Positions 5,677-11,650 of a stretch of DNA of 11,650 nt are shown here, piece after piece. This DNA is from JBBSDV01 sp038240335 (GTDB taxonomy: Bacteria; Chloroflexota; Dehalococcoidia; DSTF01; JACRBR01). The notes under the pieces were generated by a model, which was not told where the DNA came from, did not search any database, and worked only from the letters and a program-made list of their open reading frames with translations. Position numbers and translations under genes: made by a program. Within the stretch, counting starts at the first letter, position 1. Each line of letters opens with the position of its first letter. The stretch is taken from contig JBBSDV010000100.1 of assembly GCA_038240335.1 (NCBI GenBank), forward strand, positions 1-11,650, read 5' to 3'.

Positions 5677-6963
5677 TCATGGTGGGCCGATGCGGTCTTC
5701 GATCCAGGGCACGATCATGTCGATGACGCGCTCTCGCGGGTCGCCGAGCTTTGCACCCTCAGCGCCGACGGGGTGCAGGTAGTGATCGGCCCAGGGCAGC
5801 TCCAGCAGGGTCTTATCGGTAGCGCCGCTCCGCTCGAATAGCTCCTGCTGCTCCGACGGGAAGATGTCACAATCGCCGTCGGCGTAGACGATGAGCGTCG
5901 GGATCGTCACGTGCGCGATCGTGTCGGGGAGATCGGCCTGGCTGCTCAGACCGCTCCACGTGCTGAGCCAGGCGCGCGGCGTCATCACGCGCGCAAGGCC
6001 CAGCGGCCCGTAGTTGCCGATGATCGGATCGCCGGGCGAGAAGATGCTGCCAATGCGCCGGTTGCTTGGGTCGATCGTCGGATCGAGGTACGCCGGGTTG
6101 GCGAGCGTGCGGTAGATCACCATGTACCGGCCGAGCCATGAACGGCGCGTGATCGCGGCGCGCTCGTCCTCCGGCAGCGAGGCAAATTCGGAAGCGCGCG
6201 TGCGGCTGCGAGCGTCGAGATGATCGGCGATGTGCGCGCGGGCGATCACGTCGAGGCGATGGTTGCGTTCGCGTTGCTTCTGCCGGTAGGCGGCGAGCCA
6301 CTCGCGGTCGTACTGGCTCGGTTCCGGATACGGCCGATAGCCATTCGCGGCGTTGTACATGTCCCAATCGGGATCGCTCACCGTCGGGTCATTCTCGTCG
6401 ACGACGCTCGGGTCGATGACGTTCAGCATGAAGCGGCCCTCGCCGAGATGCGCCGCGACGGCGATGTAGAGATCGCCGCCATGCATGTCCTCGGCTGTGA
6501 GATCGATGCGCTCGCCGCCCGGCGTACGCGTCAGGCGCATCGACGGCGACTGTGCCGCTTGCGACTGATAGAAGCCGAGCAGCGAGCCACCGCCGCTGTT
6601 CCCGAGCAGGACGACGCGCTCGTAGCCGGCCGACTTCAGGTGCCGGATGCCCGCGGCGATGTCGAAGAGCAGGCGCTCGTGCACCACGTCAGTGTCATTG
6701 TTGAGATATCGGCTGTTGTGCCCGAAGACGGCGTAGCCACGCGCCGTCAGTCCCGGCACCACGTAGTGGCGCGTAAACTCGCCGCGCGGATGCATCACAT
6801 ATACGACGGTCTTCGGCTCGCGGCCGGCGGGCCGGTAGAGGATGCCAAAGCTGCCGGCGGTGTCCGACGCCTCGAGCCAGACGACGTCTTGGCGGACAGA
6901 AGGATCGAGGTGTGTGAACGCGAAGGGCAGGCGCCGGGCTCGTTCCGGTGTGGCGTTGGTCAT
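5677..6963 (-). CDS. Alpha/beta hydrolase of unknown substrate
   Basis: This 428-residue serine hydrolase shows the canonical fold order. Beta strands at VVYVMHPRG (53-61) and AVFGHNSRYL (78-87) are followed by the nucleophile elbow GNSGGGS, with Ser123 as nucleophile. An acid follows in LIVYADGDCDIFPSEQ (Asp362, 364 or 366), and the base is His394 in ELPWADHYLHP. The HPRG segment near residue 58 likely supplies the oxyanion hole. Between the elbow and the acid lies an unusually long insertion (about 145-345) rich in charged helices, which probably forms a lid over the active site; this makes the protein about 150 residues longer than minimal esterases. There is no signal peptide or membrane segment. 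The ATG at 6963 has AGGAAGG 6 nt upstream. It lies upstream of the crotonase gene in the same direction and divergent from the VOC gene. An ester or acyl-CoA thioester is a fair guess; the sequence does not decide. Confidence 0.82.
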   Translation of the reverse strand: MTNATPERARRLPFAFTHLDPSVRQDVVWLEASDTAGSFGILYRPAGREPKTVVYVMHPRGEFTRHYVVPGLTARGYAVFGHNSRYLNNDTDVVHERLLFDIAAGIRHLKSAGYERVVLLGNSGGGSLLGFYQSQAAQSPSMRLTRTPGGERIDLTAEDMHGGDLYIAVAAHLGEGRFMLNVIDPSVVDENDPTVSDPDWDMYNAANGYRPYPEPSQYDREWLAAYRQKQRERNHRLDVIARAHIADHLDARSRTRASEFASLPEDERAAITRRSWLGRYMVIYRTLANPAYLDPTIDPSNRRIGSIFSPGDPIIGNYGPLGLARVMTPRAWLSTWSGLSSQADLPDTIAHVTIPTLIVYADGDCDIFPSEQQELFERSGATDKTLLELPWADHYLHPVGAEGAKLGDPRERVIDMIVPWIEDRIGPP

Positions 6964-7024
6964 CGGCTTCCTTCCTCGTTTCGGCTGATGCCAATCGGGC
7001 CGTCAATTCGGCGCGGATCGTGGC

Positions 7025-7053
7025 ATCGAACGCCTGTCGAAGCGTGCTATGAT
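7025..7053 (+). promoter_or_regulatory. Promoter of the VOC gene with extended -10
   Basis: TGCTATGAT (7045-7053) is an extended -10 (TGn plus five of six bases of TATAAT). ATCGAA (7025-7030) lies 17 bp upstream as a weak -35, within GCATCGAA (7023-7030), the same octamer and spacing seen before the mutase gene. The -10 lies in the palindrome GCTATGATAGC (7046-7056), which also reads TATCAT on the other strand, so some divergent transcription toward the hydrolase gene is possible. A start near 7060 gives a leader of about 25 nt. Confidence 0.55.
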
Positions 7054-7073
7054 AGCCGACACACGGCGGCTTC

Positions 7074-7080
7074 AGGAGGG
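7074..7080 (+). promoter_or_regulatory. Ribosome-binding site that fixes the VOC start at 7085
   Basis: AGGAGGG lies 4 nt before the ATG at 7085 and only 1 nt before the ATG at 7082, so 7085 is the better start. The more upstream ATG at 7049 lies inside the -10 element and cannot be translated from this promoter. Confidence 0.75.
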
Positions 7081-7084
7081 AATG

Positions 7085-7600
7085 ATGGACCTCAATACGC
7101 GCGGTATCCACCACATGGTTCTTGTCTGCAAGGATCTGAAGCGCACCCACGACTTCTACAGCGGCATCCTCGGCATGAAGCTGACAGCCGCGATTGAGGT
7201 GCCGCCGATCCCGCCGGAGCAGGCGATGCACCTGTTTTACGACATGGGCGGCGGCAATCAGTTGGCGTTCTTCTGGTTTCGCGATGCGCCGACCGCTCTG
7301 CCGGAGCAGGCCCATCCGTTCAATTTCGCCACGGTCAGCGCCCACGGATCGATGCACCACGTGGCGTTCGCCGCCGACGACGAGGATTCGGTGCTCGCCT
7401 GGCACCGCGAACTCAAGGCAGCCGGCGTCCAAGTAACGCCGATGATCGACCACGGCTTCTGTAAGTCGATTTACTTTCAGGATCCGGACGGGGTTCAGCT
7501 CGAGATCAGCTACTGGGTGCGCGCGCTGGACCGAAGTGACATCGACGATGGCGTCCTGCAGCGCGCCGGCATCAAAATCGCGGAGCCGGTACCGGCGTAG
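7085..7600 (+). CDS. VOC superfamily protein (glyoxalase / extradiol-dioxygenase fold)
   Basis: This 171-residue protein starts MDLNTRGIHHMVLVCKD and has two beta-alpha-beta-beta-beta modules. The first is GIHHMVLVCKDLKRTHDFYSGILGMKL with HLFYDMGGGNQLAFFWF; the second is GSMHHVAFAADDEDSVLAWHRELKAAGVQV with SIYFQDPDGVQLEISYW. Metal ligands are probably His9 or His10, His91 or His92 and Glu140, the 2-His-1-Glu arrangement of type I extradiol dioxygenases and related VOC enzymes. FQDPDGVQLEI is a strong family mark. Members open catechol rings, isomerise glutathione adducts, epimerise methylmalonyl-CoA or confer resistance; the sequence does not choose, though the length (longer than the roughly 135-residue epimerase) argues against a plain methylmalonyl-CoA epimerase. 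It is transcribed alone from a strong extended -10 promoter, and its stop codon is 3 bp from that of the kinase gene on the other strand. Confidence 0.85.
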   Translation: MDLNTRGIHHMVLVCKDLKRTHDFYSGILGMKLTAAIEVPPIPPEQAMHLFYDMGGGNQLAFFWFRDAPTALPEQAHPFNFATVSAHGSMHHVAFAADDEDSVLAWHRELKAAGVQVTPMIDHGFCKSIYFQDPDGVQLEISYWVRALDRSDIDDGVLQRAGIKIAEPVPA

Positions 7601-7603
7601 GCC

Positions 7604-9559
7604 CTACGCGACGAGTGGCAACACCACCTCGAACATGGCGCCGCCGTTCGCACCGTTGCGCGCCGTGATCCGGCCGCCGAGCTTCTCGACGATCTCGCTC
7701 GACACGAAGAGGCCGATGCCGAGGCCTTTTTGGTGCTGCCCGGGCGCGCGGTAAAAGCGATCGAAGATGTGCGGCAAGTGCTCGGGCGCCAGTCCCGGGC
7801 CGCTGTCCGAGACCGTAATCGTCGCGGCGTCTCCGTTGCGCACCAACGACACAATGATCCGGCCATCCGGGCCGCCGTACTTTGCCGCGTTGTCGAGGAG
7901 GTTCACGAGCACTTGGCGCAGACGGATCGGGTCCGACTGGGTGCGGACGGGTTCCTCCGTTACGTTCGTTTCGACCGCGACGTCGGGGTGGCGCGTCTTC
8001 AGCAACTCGGCTTCCTCCTGCACGACTTCTCCCAGATCGATCTCATCAAGCTCCATCGTCAGGCGATCGGAATCGATCCGCGTCAGGTCGAGGAACAGGT
8101 CGACCATCTGGACGAGCCGATCGGACTCGCTGCTCAGGGTGTCGATGGCGTCGCGGGCGTCGTCGGAGATCTCGGGGAGCGACTGCTTCGCCAGCCACTT
8201 CGCCATGCCGTTCACCGTGGTCAGCGGGCTGCGAAGCTCGTGTGAAGCGAACGCGAGGAAGTCATCCTTGCGCTGATCGCGTAGCCGGACCGCGCTTATG
8301 TCGCGCATGAAGGCGCTGAACGTCCATTCGGCGCCGCCGCGCACGGCCGTCACGGTCAGCTCGACCGGGATGGTGCGCCCATCCTTGTGGAGGGCTTCGA
8401 TCTCGATGCGATTGCCGATCACGGGACCTTCCCCGGTGGCGGCAGCGATTCGCAGTCCCCGCTCGTGATCAACGCGGTGGGGTTCCGGGATGATCAGCTC
8501 GGAGACACGCTGCCCGATCGCTTCGCTCTCAAGCCATCCGAATGTCGCGGTTGCCTGCGGGTTCCATGCCGTGACCACACCTTTCGCGTCCATGCTGATG
8601 ACGGCGTCGAGAGCTGATTCGAGGATGTGCCGGAGCATGCGTTCACTTTCGTGCACGGCGCTCTCGGCGCGTTTTCGCTCGATGAATTGCCCGACTTGGG
8701 CGCCGATGCCGGCCGTCATCTCGAGCAGCTCCGTGTCCGGTTCGAGGATGCGCCGGCTGAAGAATTCCAGCACGCCGAGCACCTCGGCGCCGAGGACGAT
8801 CGGGAATGCGAAGGCGGCGTGCAGCCCGTCGCCGACGGCCGCGTCGGCGCGGGCGAAGTTATCGTCGGCGATGACGTCCGGGATCCAGCAGGGGGCGCCC
8901 TGAGCCCAAACCCTGCCGGGAAGGCCCTCAGCTGACCCAAATGTTGCATCGCGCGTTCGGTGGACGAACTCGCCTTCACTTGTCGTGCGAGACATCCAGA
9001 GGCCGGCGTTCCGCAGGCGTTGCGCGTGTGCGTCACGCGTCCAAAACGCACCCATCTCCCATTCGAGGCTCTCGCCTATCGCGCGCAGGATCGGGATGGC
9101 GGCGGCCTCGATGTTTGGTGAGTCCGCGAGAATCGCGGTGACAGCGTTCTGTGTGGCGAGGCGCTGGATGACGCGACGGTAGGCGGTGATATCGAACGTG
9201 AACGCGCGCAGGCGGCTGCCTTCGTCATCGTTGACGGTGCTGGCGAACGTGACGACCCAGAGCACAGCACCGTCGCTGCGCACCCATCGGAACTGGACGA
9301 CGCCGCTCGTCTGGGACTCGACGAGGGCGCGAATCTCCTGCTGCGTGCGGGCGCGATCCTCCTCGTGGACGACCTCGAGCCAGAAGGCCTGCGTGCTCGT
9401 CCACTTCGATGGCGGGTAGCCGAGCAATGTTTCAGCGAAGTCGCTGACGAACGTTACGGCGACGTCCGGCGTCGGCGCGTTGGGCACCGGCGCGAGCTCC
9501 CAGACGACCCCGGGAACGCCCGCAAAAACTGTCGACAGCGCGGCTAGGCGTTCGCTCAC
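7604..9559 (-). CDS. Sensor histidine kinase, PAS-GAF-PAS-HisKA-HATPase
   Basis: This 651-residue kinase has no transmembrane segment, so it is a cytoplasmic sensor. The order is an N-terminal PAS-like region (about 15-128, ending RAFTFDITAYRRVIQRL), a GAF domain (about 148-295, with WIPDVIADDNFARAD and AAFAFPIVLGAEVLGVLEFF), a second PAS (about 305-425, ILESALDAVISMDAKG to FMRDISAVRLRDQ), HisKA with FASHELRSPLTTV (phosphorylated His440), and HATPase_c. The ATPase shows the N box NLLDNAAKY (553-561), G1 DSGPGL (585-590), F box FDRFYR (599-604) and G2 GLGIGL (612-617), all intact, so it should be active. The start is GTG at 9559; an in-frame stop at 9578-9580 excludes a longer form. GAGGGAG lies 11 nt upstream, slightly far. 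It lies 95 bp downstream of a second kinase of similar make-up and may be co-transcribed. The partner regulator and ligand are unknown. Confidence 0.93.
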   Translation of the reverse strand: MSERLAALSTVFAGVPGVVWELAPVPNAPTPDVAVTFVSDFAETLLGYPPSKWTSTQAFWLEVVHEEDRARTQQEIRALVESQTSGVVQFRWVRSDGAVLWVVTFASTVNDDEGSRLRAFTFDITAYRRVIQRLATQNAVTAILADSPNIEAAAIPILRAIGESLEWEMGAFWTRDAHAQRLRNAGLWMSRTTSEGEFVHRTRDATFGSAEGLPGRVWAQGAPCWIPDVIADDNFARADAAVGDGLHAAFAFPIVLGAEVLGVLEFFSRRILEPDTELLEMTAGIGAQVGQFIERKRAESAVHESERMLRHILESALDAVISMDAKGVVTAWNPQATATFGWLESEAIGQRVSELIIPEPHRVDHERGLRIAAATGEGPVIGNRIEIEALHKDGRTIPVELTVTAVRGGAEWTFSAFMRDISAVRLRDQRKDDFLAFASHELRSPLTTVNGMAKWLAKQSLPEISDDARDAIDTLSSESDRLVQMVDLFLDLTRIDSDRLTMELDEIDLGEVVQEEAELLKTRHPDVAVETNVTEEPVRTQSDPIRLRQVLVNLLDNAAKYGGPDGRIIVSLVRNGDAATITVSDSGPGLAPEHLPHIFDRFYRAPGQHQKGLGIGLFVSSEIVEKLGGRITARNGANGGAMFEVVLPLVA

Positions 9560-9580
9560 GTGCGGTCGTGCTCCCTCTCA

Positions 9581-9601
9581 CACCCCGATACCTGCGGGGT
9601 G
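9581..9601 (-). promoter_or_regulatory. Perfect hairpin immediately before the kinase ribosome-binding site
   Basis: CACCCCG (9581-9587) and CGGGGTG (9595-9601) form a perfect 7-bp stem around a 7-nt loop in the 95-bp gap between the two kinase genes. On the transcribed strand it ends 3 nt before the GAGGGAG ribosome-binding site (9577-9571) of the downstream kinase. It lacks a T-run, so simple termination is unlikely; an RNA-processing, partial attenuation or translation-control role is possible. Confidence 0.4.
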
Positions 9602-9654
9602 GCGTGCATTGAGTCGCGTGGCGAACGACGATGGATGGAATTCTCGAGTTGAGT

Positions 9655-11650
9655 TTACTCGGTGCAATCGGATATCGGCAGGGTGAAGCTAAAGTCGCTG
9701 CCGCCGTCGGGGCGACTGCTCGCCCAGATCTGCCCGTCCTGGGCCTCGATCAATCGCTTGCAGACCGCTAGTCCGATCCCGATGCCGGCGGCGTGAGAGG
9801 AGGTGCGCACGGAGCGGTAGAACGGCACGAATAGCGATTCCGCTTCTTCGGGCGCGATCCCGTAGCCGCGATCGAGGACAGACACGCGAACAACGCCGTC
9901 GCCGGACGCGAGCCGCAGCTCGATGGGCGCGCCTGGCGGGCTGTACTTTTCGCTGTTGCTCAGGAGGTTGCGAACGACTTGCTCGGCGTAGAGCGGCTCG
10001 GCAAGGACCGGCTGTAGATCCGTCGGGGCGACGACCTGCACGACGCGTTCCGGGAAATGGATGCGGTGCTCGCGGACGACCTTCTCGACCAACCGGGGGA
10101 GAAGGATCGGCTCCATCTCGAACTGCTGGCCACGTTCGAGGCGCGCCAAGACCAGCAGGTTGTCGATGATCCGGTTCAGCCGGCCGGACTCCTTGGCGAT
10201 GTCCTCGAGCGCGCCGCGCCTGCTCTCGGCGTCAATCTGATCGTCGCGGATGCGGAGCACTTCGGCGTTGCCGAAGATCGTCGTGATCGGAGTCTTCAGT
10301 TCATGCGAGACGAGGCCGAGAAACTCGTCCTTGGCGGCGTTCGCGCGCTTCAGTTCCTGCGTGGTCTCGGTCAGTTCGTCGAACAGCTGGACATTCTCGA
10401 TCGCGATGCTCAGCCGCGACGCGACTTCGTGCAGCAGCGTGAGATCCCGTTCCGAGTAGCTGCGCTGCGACTGCGTCATCGCGAAGGTTGCCATGCCGAT
10501 CGGTGCTCCGCGCGCCAGCAGCGGCACACAGATCAACGACCTCGCACCAATCGCGCTCGCGGCGTCGATCTGCGCTTGGTTCGGGGCACAGGACGTGATC
10601 CACGAGGCCGAGAAGTCCTGCACGAAGATCGATTGGCCGCTGGCGATGGTCTCGCCGATCGTGAGCGCAGCGCGCGGCGCGGCGAGCCAGCCCCGAAGAT
10701 GGATCGTGTCGACGTACGGCTTCTCTCGCTGGTTTGCACCGGCGGTTTCGACGCGCGCCGTCTCGGTGCTGTCGTCGAACAGGCCGATCGCGCAGACGTC
10801 GGCGAGCACGGGCACGGCGAGCCGCGCAATCTCCGCGAGCATCCCTTCGGAGCCAAGCGGCGAGATCAGTTTAGCCGTGGTCTGCGCGAGGTAGCGCTCG
10901 CGCGCTTCCGCCCGCTTGCGCTCCTCGATGTCGATGTTCACCGTCACCCAGCGAACGGCGTTGCCCGCCTCGTCGCGGACGGGAACGGCCTGGACGAGGT
11001 ACCAGCGATACGCGCCGTCGTGGCGGCGAAGGCGCATCTCGTTCTGCATCGGCTCGCCGGTTTTGATCGCCTGCGCCCATACATCCATGGACTGCGCATA
11101 ATCATCTGGGTGAATGACGTTATGTCGCGCCCAGTCGCGGGCCTGCTCGATCGTGAGGCCGGTGTATGCCTCGTAGCTCTCGTTGATCTCCTCGATCTCG
11201 CCAGCCGCCGTGGTTGTGACGATGAGCGCCGGCAGCGCCCGGACAAGCGCGCGGTAGCGTTCTTCGCTCAGGCGAATCGCCAATGCCGATTCAGCTTCGC
11301 GCGTGACGTCTCGGGTAATGCAGCGTGTGTTTGCGAACTGACCATCATGGAAGTTCGCGCTGGAATTGATCAGAACGGAGCGGACGCTACCATCCTTGCA
11401 GCGGATGCGCGCGGGCCAATCAATCAGTGTCTCGCGGGCGCCGAGACGCGCGATGATCTCGGCAATCGCCGCGGCATCGACATGGAACTCGGCAATGTTG
11501 TGCCCGACGTACTCCTCTTCGGAGTAGCCGTACGGCGTATAGTCGGCGCTGTTGGCGCGCAGGATGGTGCCGTCTGCCCCAACCCAGTGCATGCCGAGCG
11601 ATGCGTTGTCAAAGAAATCGCGAAGGAGGCGAAGCTCCTCGTCTGTTCCC
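9655..11650 (-). CDS. Sensor histidine kinase, PAS-PAS-GAF-HisKA-HATPase, N-terminus beyond right edge
   Basis: At least 664 residues are in the window. The frame stays open past the ATG at 11592 to the edge, reading GTDEELRLLRDFFDNASLG before MHWVGADGTI; this is the normal start of a PAS domain, so that Met is internal and the gene begins outside. Numbering from that Met: PAS 1 reaches about 100 (GYSEEEYVGHNIAEFHVD, ITRDVT), PAS 2 spans about 108-226 (HPDDY, RLRRHDGAYRWYL), GAF about 240-405, HisKA has LVSHELKTPIT with phosphorylated His430, and HATPase_c has the N box RNLLSNSEKY (541-550), G1 DRGYGI (574-579), F box FVPFYR (588-593) and G2 GIGIGL (603-608). All catalytic boxes are intact. 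No membrane segment is seen in this part. It precedes the other kinase gene in the same direction; no receiver domain is fused at its C-terminus, which ends in SDCTE. Confidence 0.93.
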   Translation of the reverse strand, partial: GTDEELRLLRDFFDNASLGMHWVGADGTILRANSADYTPYGYSEEEYVGHNIAEFHVDAAAIAEIIARLGARETLIDWPARIRCKDGSVRSVLINSSANFHDGQFANTRCITRDVTREAESALAIRLSEERYRALVRALPALIVTTTAAGEIEEINESYEAYTGLTIEQARDWARHNVIHPDDYAQSMDVWAQAIKTGEPMQNEMRLRRHDGAYRWYLVQAVPVRDEAGNAVRWVTVNIDIEERKRAEARERYLAQTTAKLISPLGSEGMLAEIARLAVPVLADVCAIGLFDDSTETARVETAGANQREKPYVDTIHLRGWLAAPRAALTIGETIASGQSIFVQDFSASWITSCAPNQAQIDAASAIGARSLICVPLLARGAPIGMATFAMTQSQRSYSERDLTLLHEVASRLSIAIENVQLFDELTETTQELKRANAAKDEFLGLVSHELKTPITTIFGNAEVLRIRDDQIDAESRRGALEDIAKESGRLNRIIDNLLVLARLERGQQFEMEPILLPRLVEKVVREHRIHFPERVVQVVAPTDLQPVLAEPLYAEQVVRNLLSNSEKYSPPGAPIELRLASGDGVVRVSVLDRGYGIAPEEAESLFVPFYRSVRTSSHAAGIGIGLAVCKRLIEAQDGQIWASSRPDGGSDFSFTLPISDCTE

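Noticed and set aside
7049..7084. ATG at 7049 as start of the VOC protein (12 extra residues)
   Set aside because: It lies inside the -10 TATGAT, upstream of the ribosome-binding site AGGAGGG; the extra residues do not resemble the family N-terminus.
6220..7197. 325-codon plus-strand open frame across the alpha/beta hydrolase start and into the VOC gene
   Set aside because: It overlaps two better supported genes, one antisense and one in another frame, and passes through their promoter region.
6695..7453. 252-codon minus-strand open frame overlapping the VOC gene and the hydrolase N-terminus
   Set aside because: It is a frame-shifted copy of hydrolase codons joined to antisense VOC sequence, with no independent start signal or motif.
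11590..11592. ATG at 11592 as the true start of the second kinase
   Set aside because: The frame upstream is open to the window edge and encodes the expected first helix of the PAS domain (LRLLRDFFDNASLG), so the Met is internal.

Overview
The window is GC-rich bacterial chromosome with tightly packed genes, long spurious antisense frames and Shine-Dalgarno-type starts. Gene content is typical of an aerobic, acyl-CoA-degrading heterotroph. The separate large-subunit methylmalonyl-CoA mutase, the crotonase, the SDRs and the PAS/GAF histidine kinases together suggest a Chloroflexota or actinobacterial-like lineage. That is inference from gene style only; there is no rRNA or other marker gene here. 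I see no tRNA, CRISPR array, insertion sequence or phage gene.

Layout, left to right. A SAM-dependent methyltransferase runs off the left edge (1-245, minus). Two short-chain dehydrogenases follow on the minus strand: an NAD-type SDR (390-1205) and a PhaB/FabG-like 3-oxoacyl-CoA or acetoacetyl-CoA reductase (1393-2142). The 187 bp between the SDRs carries an 18-bp inverted repeat. A SnoaL-like NTF2-fold protein is on the plus strand (2320-2739) and converges on the mutase large subunit (2834-4519, minus). Upstream of the mutase, also on the minus strand, are a crotonase-family protein with isomerase-like active-site residues (4620-5471) and an alpha/beta hydrolase (5677-6963). A VOC/glyoxalase-fold protein (7085-7600, plus) is divergent from the hydrolase. 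It ends 3 bp from the stop of the first of two tandem minus-strand sensor histidine kinases (7604-9559). The second kinase starts beyond the right edge (9655-11650).

Working together. The left two thirds look like acyl-CoA catabolism: hydrolysis or activation of an unknown ester (alpha/beta hydrolase), double-bond isomerisation (crotonase), 3-oxo/3-hydroxyacyl interconversion (SDRs) and entry of methylmalonyl-CoA into succinyl-CoA (mutase). No single pathway can be proved, and the genes have their own leaders rather than forming one tight operon. The right third is signalling: two cytoplasmic-looking multi-sensor kinases with no response regulator in view.

Corrected starts. Ribosome-binding sites move three starts inward from the longest frames: SnoaL-like to 2320, crotonase to 5471 and VOC to 7085. 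The rightmost kinase is truncated by the window; the ATG at 11592 is inside its PAS domain. No previously undescribed system is evident. The most unusual unexplained items are the inverted repeat between the SDR genes, a shared promoter pattern before the mutase and VOC genes, and the atypical crotonase active site.
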